Shown one piece after another: positions 1 to 10,824 of a DNA stretch of 64,000 bases. Source of the DNA: Parasponia andersonii (lineage: Eukaryota > Streptophyta > Magnoliopsida > Rosales > Cannabaceae); NCBI GenBank assembly GCA_002914805.1, contig JXTB01000084.1, forward strand, positions 723,849 to 787,848, in the 5' to 3' direction. The position numbers and the translations under genes are program-made. Each line of letters begins with the position of its first letter. The first letter of the stretch is position 1. The notes beneath the pieces are model-generated. The model was not told where the DNA came from. It saw only the letters and a list, made by a program, of their open reading frames with translations, and ran no database searches.

Positions 1-206
1 TTCCTCCCTCCATCAACTCGTTTCTTTAAGAAAAAAATTAGGCAAAAACCAAAAAAGCAATTTCAAATATGGGATTTTCGAATTTTTGCTCTTCTTTTTT
101 TTTCCCCTTTTTTTTCTTGTGATTTTCTTGAAGATAGTATATCTTTGGATTTTGGGTTTTGGTTTTCAAAAGAAGGAAGCAATAACTTTGCTTTGCTTTT
201 TTTTTT

Positions 207-478
207 GGACCAATTTACTAACTTCAAAAAGAGGAAATACAAAATTTGGACTATAATGCAAAAATCTAGATTCAAATTGGAAAAAAGGTAAAAACAAAAC
301 TATAGAGGTGCTTTGGAATAAAGGTCCTCACCAATAGGGAAACTAATTTTGGGATGATTAAAAACCAATTACAGAAGGCTTTATTTATAGCCAACTATAA
401 ACCTCAAATATTTATACACAAACGATGTGGGACAAAGTATAAAACAATTACAAAAGCTAACAAGCCAAAATTCTAACA
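207..478 (-). repeat. 3' LTR of copia-1, shortened at its outer end
   Basis: Begins TGTTAGAATT at 478 on the minus strand and matches the 5' LTR down to about 207. The last ~36 bp of the 5' LTR have no counterpart here. In their place a run of ten A (minus strand) follows directly. Confidence 0.8.
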
Positions 479-805
479 ATCTTCATATTGGTGAGCCCCG
501 TATCCTCTATCCATTACAACAACGCCACTTTATGCGCCGAAAGGCGCCATTAAACTTGCAGGATGTTGATCAAGTCCAAACAATGATTGAACTTGATCGA
601 TGTCACCACCTTGGTTCTTACCAGTCTCAATCTTCTAAAGTAGTATCTTTCCTTTATCAATAATCCCTTGCACAAAGTGATGTCGAATATCAATATGCTT
701 CGTACGTACATGGTATACTAGATTCTTCGCTAAGTGAATGGCATTTTGACTATCAGAATAATTACAGATATGCTCCTGAACAACTTCTAGCTCTTCCAGT
801 AATTC

Positions 806-2200
806 TTATAACCAAATAGCTTCCTTCACAGCCTCTGTAACTGCTATGTACTCTGCGTCTATAGTAGACAAAGTAACTGTAGACTCTAAAGTAGATTTCC
901 AACTAATTGGTGCTCTTGCAAATGTGAACACATATCCAGTAGTTGATTGACGTTTATCCAAATCACCAGCGTAATCAGAATCAACATAACCAACCGCACA
1001 CTGACCAAGTCTATCATCCCTCTCAAAAATCAAACCAACATCTACAGTCTTCAATAAGTACCGTAGAATCCATTTCACAGCTTGCCAATGATCTTTATCC
1101 GGATCATGCATAAACTTGCTCACAACTCCTACTACATGTGAAATATCGAGTCTAGTACACACCATCGCATACATCAAGCTACCAACCGCATTTGAATACA
1201 GAACTTGTGACATGTACTCTCGCTCTGTATATGTACTCGGGGACAAAGATGTACTAAGCTTGAAATAAGGAGCAAGCGGTGTACTAACAGGTTTTGATTG
1301 TTCAGTCATACCAAAATGCTGTAATACTTTCTTCAGATATTGCTTCTGAGTCAAACTAACATTGCCTCTCCCTCTATCTCTGCTAATCTCCATACCAAGA
1401 ATCTTCTTTGCTTCACCGAGATCCTTCATCTCAAACTCTTGATTCAACTGAGTCTTCAACTTCTTAATTTCTTCTTGACTTTTCGAAGTTATCAACATAT
1501 CATCAACATACAAAAGTAGATAAATGAAAGACCCACCTTGCAGCCTACGAAAATACACACAACTATCAAACTCGCTTATTGTGTACTTCTGACCCATTAT
1601 AAACCGATCAAATTGCTTGTATTACTGGCTTGGTGATTATTTTAGCCCATAAAGCAATATTTTCAGTTTACAAACCCAATTTTCTTTTTAGCAACTTTGA
1701 ATCCTTCTGGCTAAGACATATAGACTTCCTCTTCCAAATCACTGTGTAGAAACGTGGTTTTCACATCCAATTGAACTAGTTCAAGATCCAACTACGCTAC
1801 CAAGGCTAGCAAAATTCTAATGGAAGAATGTTTAACGACCGGAGAAAATATTTCATTGTAAACAATTCCCTCTAACTGAGCGTAGCCTTTTGCTATCAAT
1901 CTTGCCTTGAAACGAACATCATTCTTATCAGGAAATCCTTCTCTCTTTGCATATACCCATTTGCACCCAATTGCCTTCTTATTCTTCGGTAGTTGAGCTA
2001 GCTCTCAAGTTTCATTCTTCCGAAGAGATTGCATTTCTTCCTCCATTGCTTTCTTCCACTGTTCATTTTCTAAACTTTTGACAGCATCTTTGTACGTGGA
2101 AGGAACATCATCATCTACAATGGGAAGTGCATAGGCCATCATATCAACAAATCGAGCAGGTTTACAAATTTCACGTCTTGGCCTATTATGTGCAATTTAT
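806..2200 (-). pseudogene. copia-1 reverse transcriptase and RNase H region
   Basis: The right part (about 1600-2200) translates on the minus strand into the first half of a copia reverse transcriptase with several stops, including a recognisable '[11 protein letters not shown]' stretch. The left part (806-1597) stays open for 263 codons. It contains the catalytic 'LLLYVDDMLI' box and then RNase H signatures ('YVDSDYAGDLDKRQSTTGY'). The last RNase H residues run towards the 3' LTR between 479 and 805 with further damage. Not functional as it stands. Confidence 0.85.
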
Positions 2201-2320
2201 TCTTGCTGCTGTTGAGGCTCTTGGGTCGGAACCTCTTCTTCTTCTTCAGTGTGCTCCTCTGCTAATGGAGTGTTACCACTATTTTCAACAATATTAGCTG
2301 GGGCTACTGTTGTCGTTTTC

Positions 2321-3260
2321 TCAAACCTGCCAGTGATTAGGCTCCACCTGTTGCGGAATACTAATGGTCTTCTCTTGGTCTTCTGTTACCTTCTTCAACA
2401 TAGCAGACTCGTCAAAAGTAACATTCCTGCTAAATAAAATCTTCTTCAAACTTAGACACCAAAGTCGGTATCCCTTTACACCTGAGCTGATGCCCATAAA
2501 TAATGCTTTCTTGGCTCTCGGATCCAACTTAGATTCTTTCACATGATAATAGGCAGTGGAACCAAAGACATGAAAAGAATCATAATCACTAGCAGGTTTT
2601 CTAGACCATACCTCAAGAGGGATTTTACCTCCAACTGCAGTCGATGGTAAACGATTAATGAGATGACACGCATACATAATTGTCTCAGCCTAAAAAACTT
2701 TGCCCAACCTAGCATTGGACAACATACACTAAACATTCTCCAACAAAGTCCGATTCAGCGTTCTGCCACCCTATCTTGTTGTGGTGTTTTTCTAACTGTA
2801 AAGTGACGCACAATAACTTCAGACTGGCAAACTCCCAAAAATGGATCACTCCTATATTCTCCACCGTTGTCTGATTGAAATCGTTTGATCTTTCTACCCA
2901 TCTGAGTCTCAATCATCTTTTTCCATTTAAGAAAAACTTCAAACACGTCATCCTTATTCTTTATTACATATACCCAAACTCTTCTAGAAAAGTCGTCGAC
3001 AAAAGTAACAAAATAGCGCATACCTCCCAAAGAAGCTGTCTTGGCAGATCCCCACACATCTGAATGAACATAATCCAAAATACCCTCAGTATTGTGAATT
3101 ATTGTGCCGAACTTCACTCTTGTCTATTTTCCCAGAATACAGTATTTACAAAAGTCCAACTAGCAAGGCTTCACTCCTTTCAGTAAACCTTGCTTCACCA
3201 AACTAAAGAAAGCTTTTTCCCCTGCATGTCCCAAACGCATATGCCATAATCTGGTAATTT
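2321..3260 (-). pseudogene. copia-1 integrase region
   Basis: Minus-strand fragments of a copia integrase. The core part (2755-3117) holds the first catalytic Asp in 'VHSDVWG' and the second in 'FQSDNGGEYRSD', the standard D...D spacing of retroviral-type integrases. A second fragment in another frame (2321-2677) is the C-terminal part, recognisable by 'HLINRLPS' and 'KGYRLWCLS'. Frame changes at about 3261 and 2755-2677 break the protein. The pre-integrase segment lies between 3120 and 3260. Confidence 0.8.
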
Positions 3261-4526
3261 CTAAAGTTTTATATCTTCAGAAACCGCAGCAACTGATCCA
3301 ATAACTGTGCTACCATTGTAATAATACAAGTTATTTCTTCTTATACCTTTCATCACCACCAAAGAGCCTGAAGTGACTTTTAGGACTCCATCTCGTATAG
3401 TCATAGCGAAGCCTTTGGATTCTAAAGCTCCCAAAGAAATGAGATTCTTCTTCAATTTCGGTACATACCGAACATCTATCAGAACTCTAATCGATCCATC
3501 GTGATTTTTCAATCGAATTGAACCTACCCTAACTGTTTTACATGATTCATCATTTCTCATGTAAACAACTCCACCATTTAACTCTTCAAAGTTGAAGAAC
3601 CACTCCTTGTGAGGACACATATGGTAAGTGCAACCCGAATCTAAAATCCACTCGTCATGCTGAGACATCATCGGTTGACTAACTAGAGCAAAATTTGACT
3701 CATCATCTTCAACTTTAGCTACATATGCATCAGAAGTAGCTTTGCCCTTGCCTTTATTCTGTAACTTCGGACAATCTTTCTTCCAATGCCCTTTCTCATG
3801 ACAAAAGGCACATTCATCCTTACCAGGCCTTCCCTTCAAACGAGGTCTACCCATTTTCTCCTGCTTATGGCTTTGACTACGTTCTCTGGCTGTAAGCGCT
3901 TCTGCTAGCACGTCTCTGTTCTCTTTCTGATCTTTCTTCTTAATCTCATGATTATACAATACAACACTCACTTTATCGAATGACAATTTTTTCTTTCTAT
4001 GAAGCAACGTAATACAGAGATGATCTAACTCATCAGGAAGGGACCCAATCAGCAACATTGCTTTATCCTCATCTTTGAAGGCTTCATCCAAATTCAATAA
4101 ATCTACAATCAACTGGTTGAAAGTATCAATGTGGTCACCGATAGTCGTACCAAGCTTCAACTGGAGGCGGAAAAGTCTCTTTTTCAGGTCTAGTCGGTTC
4201 TCGTTGCTCTTCTTCATGTACTTATTCTCGAGCGCCTTCCACAGCTTACTTGTAGAAGTCTCCCTCACGAATGGATATTTCTGTTCTCCACAAAGATATG
4301 AGCGGATCGTACCACAAGCTTGACGATTGATCCTCTCCCATTCTTTATCATCCATCTTTTCCAGTTTCATCTCTTCTAGAGCAATATCCTGATCTTGTTG
4401 ACATAAACCATCCAATACTTAGCACTGCCATAAGCCGAAGTTATTTTGGCCATCAAATTTCTCCACATCGATTTTTGTACTAGTCACCATTTTTGTCTTT
4501 GTCAGCGTTGACGAAGATTTTGACAT
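3261..4526 (-). pseudogene. copia-1 gag and protease region
   Basis: Reads from an ATG at 4526. The N-terminal part is a copia Gag (UBN2-type domain). An in-frame TAA at 4419-4421 interrupts it, after which 384 codons stay open down to 3261. A CCHC zinc knuckle (CAFCHEKGHWKKDC) lies in the middle and binds RNA in such proteins. About 45 residues later the protease motif WILDSGCTYHM carries the catalytic Asp. The frame then stops at 3261, before the integrase. The coat and protease functions are those known for the family. With the nonsense codon the product would be split. Confidence 0.85.
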
Positions 4527-4570
4527 TTCTGCTAATATAACTACAAAACAAAGCCTAGAGCGATTCTATG

Positions 4571-4582
4571 CTCTGATACCAC
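4571..4582 (-). other. Primer-binding site of copia-1
   Basis: The minus strand reads TGGTATCAGAGC directly after the 5' LTR. This is the usual plant copia primer-binding site, complementary to the 3' end of initiator methionine tRNA. Confidence 0.85.
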
Positions 4583-4881
4583 TCTAAATACTTATATTTA
4601 ATATTCCTCAGGGTGTTGCTGACCACTTCACTAACTTCAAAAAGAGGAAATACAAAATCTGGACTATAATGCAAAAACTCAGAAACAAATGGGAAAAAGG
4701 GTAAAAACAAAACTATAGAGGTCCTTAGAAATAAAAGTCCTCGTCAATAGAGAAACTAATTTTTGGATGATTAAAAATCAATTACAGAAGGGTTTATTTA
4801 TAGCCAACAAATATTCATACACAAGCGATGTGGGACAAAGTATAAAACAATTACAAAAACTAACAAGCCAAAATTCTAACA
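4583..4881 (-). repeat. 5' LTR of copia-1
   Basis: On the minus strand it begins TGTTAGAATT at 4881 and runs to the primer-binding site at 4582. It matches 207-478, including the shared stretch that starts with the repeated word for 'aacttcaaaaagagg'. The inner edge (4583) is set by the primer-binding site and is approximate. Confidence 0.82.
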
Positions 4882-6781
4882 GGGTTATCATTAGAAGAGA
4901 AATAGATCAAAGTTGGGGTGCGTGGTGTTTGTGTTCGTGGTTTTTCTTTTTTTTTCAATTCTTTTTCCTCCTCTGTTAGTTTCATGGCTTCCGTTAGTAA
5001 AGAAAAGTCAGTTTTATTTAATGACATGTCAAAATCTTAATGGTTAGACAAACAATATGACGGGGTATTGAAGACGAGGATCTACTGAATGACAGGGTAT
5101 TCAGTAATATTTGAATAAAAACACCACTTGCATATGAGTAAAATGTATTGTGGACTAGAGTAATAAGTTGATAATTGCAAGTACTACTAAAATTGACACT
5201 AATGGAAACTAATTTACACTAACATGATTATCGGCAGTGTTTTAATTCCAATTGGGATGAATAATATTGTTTTTTCGCCTAGATTTGGGTTTCTGAATTT
5301 TCAAATTATACTTTGGTCTTTTTTTTTGTCGTAGTTTGGATTTTTGCCAATATTTTTGTCATATAGTTTTGCTACTAAACTTTTTAGTTTTGACTATTGC
5401 ACTATTAATTGAGAGGCCAAAGCCAGGATTAAAAATATAATAGGAACTAAAATTGGACATTAATTTGAATATTCAAGAGCCAAAATTGTGAAAAAAAAAT
5501 AGTTTGAGGGCTAGAATTAACACATTTCAAAATTTCGGAGCTAAAACAAAGATTAAAAATGTAATAGAAACTCGAATTGGACATTTAAAAGCCAGGATTG
5601 TGAGGGGGGGAAAAAAATACTCGAGGGCTACATAAATGATCACAATTCAAAATTTTGAGAACAAAAGTGAATTTTTTTACAGGGGAATGGGGGATGCTTC
5701 GTTAACTACTTATAATTTTTTTTTTTTGGGGGGGGTTAAAATTTGTTGTTCTTGGTTATTGTATGGGATAGAAATTGCTCGCTACTACTTGCAATTATTG
5801 ATCACTCTTTTATTCATATTTCTGTTCCAATTTTTCATTTATATAAAAATGATTCCTGTTTAAGATCTAACTTAAGTGTTAGGTGGTTGATACTATTTAT
5901 TAATATTATTTGTTTTTGTTATGGGTGGTAGCTGGTCTGTTTTTGAAAATCAGTAAAATTTGGTTAACCTCACCGGCTGCCACCTTCTCTATTCCTCTGT
6001 ATTCCCACATGAGATGAGAGTTTCTTTAATGCTATATATTCATTAAACTAAAACTATTAAACATCGTGCCCAAGCAAAAAAAGAAAAACTATTAAACCGT
6101 ATATATCCATATTCCCACGTGAGATGAGAGCTTGTTTAATGCTACACATCCATTAAAACTAAAATTATTAAACATCGTACACATAATGAAAAGTAGAGTT
6201 AAAATTGAACCTTATAATTGACAGATTACGGTTAGTGATAATTGATAAATAGTAAAATTAATATTTACTATTTAGTTAGCCCTAGTAATGTTATGTGCGG
6301 CAGTGGAAGTTCAAACACTATAGAAGATATAGGGACGAATCCAAATTCTTTGTCCAACTTCGGTATCTTAATTCTATCTAACTTATAATGAATCAATGCC
6401 ACATCATTTACAATATGAGGCTAACTAATCATTTTTTTTCCCATAGAATTTATCATTTTTATTTTTAATTTTATTTGTAATCTGGATATCAATTCATTGG
6501 TTGGATGTGAGTAGAAACACCAAATTGGATAGAGAATTTGGTTGCATGACTAGGAATACTAAAAATGGACTGAGAAATTGAGTACATGTAGGGACCATAG
6601 TGAAAATATCGATATAATAGTACGCCAGCATTTTTTCAGTTGGTTAAAGTGTTTAATCCGCTATTTGTACTCGTCTATATATGTCACGTCCAACGTTTCT
6701 CTGTAAGTTCAGTTACAGGCATTAACTTAATTCATTGTGCTTAATTCTCTGTTAAAAGAAAAAGACTTAATTATGGTGTAG
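4882..6781. other. Non-coding DNA, probably the 3' part of EHa1 intron 1
   Basis: No gene visible. It is A/T-rich, with two loose ~120 bp repeats around 5412-5625 and a 110 bp tandem repeat at 6001-6187. The end (about 6566-6720) matches 30278-30430, which lies at the same place ahead of the EHa2 exon 2 relic. That supports it being old intron sequence. A 3' splice site (TGTAG) ends the stretch at 6780-6781. Confidence 0.6.
6001..6187. repeat. Tandem repeat, 110 bp period
   Basis: Two copies starting at 6001 and 6111 share 'ATTCCCAC.TGAGATGAGAG' and the following ~60 bp with a few changes. A short A-rich filler lies between them. Confidence 0.8.
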
Positions 6782-7644
6782 GAACCTGGAGAGGGCGAAG
6801 CAGATTTCTCTTCGGACACTGTGACTGTATTCAAGAGAATCCTTTCAAATCGTGATCCGAAACCTCCATTGATACCCAAGGAAATAGGGTTCAGAGGTAT
6901 ATATGAAGATCCTGTTACTTTACCTTCGTGGTTGTCCGAAGAAGACATCAATCATTTCGCCACTAAATTCAACCAGACTGGCTTTACTGGTGGATTGAAC
7001 TACTACCGAGCGTTGAACCTGTAAGTTTCGCTCTTAATTCATGCCTTCTTATATTCAATCAAAGATATTGCAGGTTCATCAAAACATAGTAATGCAAATT
7101 AGTACAAACAATTAATTGTATGACAATCTCACATTATATACTACATGATCAAATTTGATTGAACTGGAGATTAGCTCATAGTGACTAGTACTACGACTTA
7201 ATTCATTCTGTGAACATTAAGTTCTAACTTAGTAAGTGACATTATGCATAGATACAATATGCATGTAAACTCACTCGATTTGTGATACGTTAGACACAGT
7301 GTGCCTTACTCAACAAATAGTGAATGTTTCTGTACTATCAGATATAATCGGACAAAGAATGAATCCGTTTAATTGTGATATGCTTGTGCAGAACCTGGGA
7401 GCTGACGGCGGCATGGGGAGGAGCTAAGGTGAAAGTGCCGACCAAGTTCATAATAGGAGATCTTGACCTGACTTATCATTTCCCTGGAATGAAGAAATAC
7501 ATACATGACGAGGAGGGTGGCATGAAGAGAGACGTGCCTGGCTTGGAAGAAGTGGTTGTAGTGGAAGGAGCGGCTCACTTCATCAATCAAGAAAGGCCAG
7601 ACGAGATTAGCAAACACATTTACGACTTTATCACCAAGTTCTGA
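6782..7644 (+). CDS. Soluble epoxide hydrolase EHa1, exons 2 and 3 (exon 1 not in window)
   Basis: Exon 2 is 6782-7020 and exon 3 is 7392-7644, ending in TGA. The intron (7021-7391) is GT-AG and splits a Leu codon. Exon 2 starts in phase 0 after TGTAG, matching the exon 1 ends of the neighbouring copies. The protein has the plant sEH cap-domain segment ('GGLNYYRAL', with a tyrosine pair that helps open the epoxide), then the acid region 'IIGDLDLTYH' and the catalytic His in 'GAAHFINQE'. The family hydrolyses epoxides, for example of fatty acids, to diols in the cytosol or peroxisome. Exon 1 would carry the HGxP motif and the nucleophile Asp. It is either left of position 1 or lost. Both visible exons are open and undamaged, so the gene may be functional if exon 1 exists. 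Confidence 0.88.
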
Positions 7645-8249
7645 TCAATATAAATATCTTGTTTAAGATCTACGTACGGTTTTAAATGATTTCGGAAGAT
7701 AATAATTTATGCTTAAATTGCAACTCCCAACTTCATTTGCATATACATAAATATATATATATATATATATATATGAAACTTATCCTTATGTTATTGACAA
7801 TTATTTTTATCATGCAAGGATTCTTCTTCTCCTATAATGTTATCTTGAAATGTTTTGACTTCTTTAACGTGCTCTAGTTTAATAAGTTACGCACAAGTTT
7901 TAGTATATTCCATGAGGCATATAAGAATATGCATAAACATTAGCGTCATCAAATAGTATGTAGTAAGCATCTAGCAATAATAGTAAAATAGATCCATGGA
8001 CATTTCAGTAGCACATAATTTATGAAAGAAATAGTACAATAATTGTGCTTAAGATTTTTTGTTTCTTTAATTTGTTCTACCCATCTCTACGTATACTGTA
8101 ATTAACTTCCCAACAAAATTATATCTCTGAACTATGTGCAAATGTAAATTATACTAATACGTGGGCTCAAACGGTGCTTGCCTGCTACCAATTTGATTCT
8201 GAACACGAGAAACGTCATGTCAATTTTCCATTAAGTGCTTTCAAGAAGA

Positions 8250-8480
8250 AGGGAGGGGAAAAAAAAAAAAAAAGCAGCATGAAGTAGAAATAAATTAGTG
8301 AAGCCATGAAATACACGTGAATAATGTCTAAAATTTTCCATTCAAACAAGAACAAGCAAACGACTTTTTTTATATTTCTTTTTGTTACAATAAATTAGCG
8401 GAGCCAATATGGCAGTATCCACGTGAATCATAACAATATATATTTTAAAGAAACGTCTTAATTTTTTGGGAAGCAAGTTG
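8250..8480 (+). promoter_or_regulatory. Conserved spacer block with ACGTG cores
   Basis: Two CACGTG-like cores (ACACGTGA near 8313 and CCACGTGA near 8420) lie 0.7-0.8 kb ahead of EHb1. The surrounding block matches 45950-46160 ahead of EHb2, where CCACGTGG is kept. Such ACGT cores are known binding sites of bZIP and bHLH factors. A role here is inferred only from conservation. Confidence 0.4.
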
Positions 8481-9034
8481 GTTTAATGATTATTTTCTTT
8501 ACTAATACGCGTTTAGATTTGATTTCATTTGAAGTACAAGATGCCTTTTATTCTACAGAAACAGAGTCAGGTTCAGACCAATTTTTGAACTTTGAGTGAG
8601 GCCTTAAAATTAATTGCTTAAATGGACAGAGGTGCCAAGTATAAGTGGAAATCACACATAGTTTCACTTTCAAGACCATATGTGTCCTTCAAAGTACTTT
8701 CTCAAAGAGAATCAAGAGCTCACTCTACAAAAAAGAAAAAGAAAAGTACAGACTTGGATATTCGGTCTATTTTATCTATCTTTTTCTTGACCAGTTAATT
8801 TGAAAGTAAAAAAATCTATCTAAAAGCAGTCAATTATTTCATATGCTATAATAAAGCCCACAAAAAAAGACAAAGATACGCTGTCCTTCAAGATTTTAAC
8901 AAATTGTATGTTCATACATTAAATTGTGTCCCAATCAAGATAATGGCTCCTTTATTTCCAAGAAAAATCACACGATTTTAATGACTCACGTAAAATATAA
9001 AATAAAATAAAGAAAAGAGACAAAAGCATGTGAG

Positions 9035-9103
9035 TGAAAGCACTATTACCTTTAAAACCAAAAACATTGATCCAAAATCCAAAACAGAGGATTACAGAAT
9101 CTA
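9035..9103 (+). promoter_or_regulatory. Proximal promoter / 5' leader of EHb1
   Basis: The segment with 'CCTTTAAAACC', 'ACATT' and 'CCAAAATCCAAAA' directly before the ATG matches 49879-49953 ahead of EHb2 almost word for word. It is probably the core promoter and leader. No clear TATA box other than the TTTAAAA word is visible. Confidence 0.45.
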
Positions 9104-9698
9104 ATGGAGAAAATGGAGCATACGACGATTAACACAAACGGCATAAACTTGCACGTCGCTTCGATCGGGACCGGTCTTGCGGTTCTCTTCCTCCACGGTT
9201 TCCCCGAGCTCTGGAACTCATGGCGCCACCAGATGCTTGCTCTCTCATCCCTCGGCTACAGAGCCATCGCCCCTGACCTCCGTGGCTTCGGTGACAGCGA
9301 TGCGCCGCCGTCACCGGAGTCCTACTCGACCCTCCACGTCGTCGGCGTTCTGGTGGGGCTGATTGACCAACTGGGTATTGACCAGATTTTCCTGGTGGGC
9401 CATGACTGGGGAGCTGTGATCGCCTGGTGCTTCTGCTTGTTCCGCCCGGACAGAGTCAAAGCCTTGGTCAACATGAGCGTGTCGTTCCCTTCTAGGCACC
9501 CGACCCGAAAACCCATCGAGACTTTCAGGGCTATGTTTGGTGAGGACTACTATATTTGCAGGTTTCAGGTAAATCTTTTCACTTTTTGACTTTCGAGTAC
9601 TATTTCATTGACTTCGGTTGAGTTTTATAGAACAAATTTTAACTACCCTTTTCGAGATTTTTCTCTCTTAAAATCAATTTTGTTGTTTTTCTTTTTCA

Positions 9699-10185
9699 TT
9701 TCATTTTTAAGTGTTAATTTTTAGCATCTTAATTTTTCTTTCGAATTTATTTAAAATTAGTTTGTCCGTCAATAACGCTAGCTAATGTTTTTTTGGTTAG
9801 ATTTAGTTTACTCTTTTGGATCTTGGCATCGCAAAACTATGACTACTTATTTAAGTTATACAAGGTAAGCCTTTTAAGCAGGTGTGATGAACAAATCAAC
9901 TATTACAAATCAACTATTATAGCTCACTAATTAGCCGTAATAAAAATAATAAAAAAGCTAACCGTAATAACAATAATAAAGTGTTAATTTAAAATTTTTT
10001 TATTTCATTTTAAAGTGTTAATTTTTAGCATCTTAATTTTTCTTTCGAATTTATTTAAAATTAGTTTGTTCTTCAATAACGCTAATGTTTTTTTGGTTAG
10101 AATTAGTTTACTCCTTTTAGATCTTGGCATGGCGAAATTAGGATTGCTTATTTAAGTTATACAAGGTAGGCCTTTTAAGTAGGTG
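9699..10185 (+). repeat. Duplicated intron 1 segment with an LTR head fragment between copies
   Basis: 9699-9884 and 10002-10185 are copies of the same intron sequence, each ending in 'AAG.AGGTG'. Directly after the first copy, 9885-9980 resembles the first ~95 bp of the copia-2 LTR (TGATGAACAAATCAA...). The second copy is followed by the complete LTR. Confidence 0.8.
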
Positions 10186-10709
10186 TGTTGAACAAATCAA
10201 TAATTACACCTTACTAACTAGCCGTAATAGAAGCAGTAAAAAGGTTAGTTGTAATAGTAATAGTAAAAGAGACAGTCGCAATAGTAATAATGAAAAGAGC
10301 AGCCGTAATAACAATAATAAAAGGTGATGCTCACACCACTTTTCAAGTCATAAAAATATGGAGAGTTTCAAATCCCATTCTAAAATCCTTTTCCTTTCTA
10401 AGAGAAAATTCAAGCCTAGAAATTTTCTCTTCGTGTCTCACTTGTTTTCTCCTAAATTATTTAGAGATAGTGTTTTCTCTTATTTCAAGAGAGAGAAGTT
10501 CATTTGTTTTCTCCTTATATTTAGAGAGAAGTAAGTTGTAATCTCCTTTTCATAGTGAAATTCTTCATAACCTTATCCACGGGTGTAGCCTAAATTAGAT
10601 GAACCATGTTAAATCTTTTGTGTGCCTTATCTTTTTTCATTTTACCTAAATTTTCTTAACTCATATTTTAGCTGTGTATTGTCGCTTCTGCAAAACCGAT
10701 CTCCTAACA
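10186..10709 (+). repeat. 5' LTR of copia-2
   Basis: Starts TGTTGAACAAATCAA, ends ATCTCCTAACA, and is followed one base later by the primer-binding site. It is 524 bp long and matches 14806-15361. Internal degenerate 'GCCGTAATAG.A.CAGTAAAA' units repeat several times near its start. Confidence 0.9.
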
Positions 10710-10824
10710 GTGGTACCAGAGTTATTGGTTGGAGTATTATTCATGTATACGATACTATTCACATATACGATACTGTTCACATATAGTGAAATAATGGTGA
10801 TTGAATAAATCGTGGTGAACAAAA

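Larger units (their letters stand above)
207..4881 (-). mobile_element. Ty1/copia LTR retrotransposon (copia-1), decayed
   Basis: A complete but decayed copia element reading right to left. Its two LTRs match over about 270 bp. A primer-binding site lies just inside the 5' LTR. The domain order on the minus strand is gag, zinc knuckle, protease, integrase, reverse transcriptase, RNase H, which is the copia order. The reading frame is cut into several pieces by stops and frameshifts, so it is not autonomous. No matching target-site duplication is visible. It lies upstream of EHa1 exon 2 and could sit inside intron 1 of that gene, as copia-2 sits in EHb1, but exon 1 is not in the window. Positions 1-206 to its left hold only A/T-rich DNA with no recognisable gene. 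Confidence 0.9.
7645..9103. other. Spacer between EHa1 and EHb1
   Basis: No gene. It holds a short (AT)n run near 7750-7775, poly(A) at about 8260-8275, and pieces that reappear in the same order at 31.7-49.9 kb. The match covers the EHa 3' flank, the G-box area and the EHb promoter. In the compact form here the spacer is about 1.46 kb, which probably shows the ancestral arrangement. Confidence 0.75.

Noticed and set aside
7369-7617. Minus-strand ORF of 82 codons
   Set aside because: Antisense of EHa1 exon 3.
9129-9516. Minus-strand and alternative-frame ORFs over EHb1 exon 1 (also at 50015-50580 over EHb2)
   Set aside because: Shadows of a GC-rich real exon. The plus frame carries all conserved motifs.
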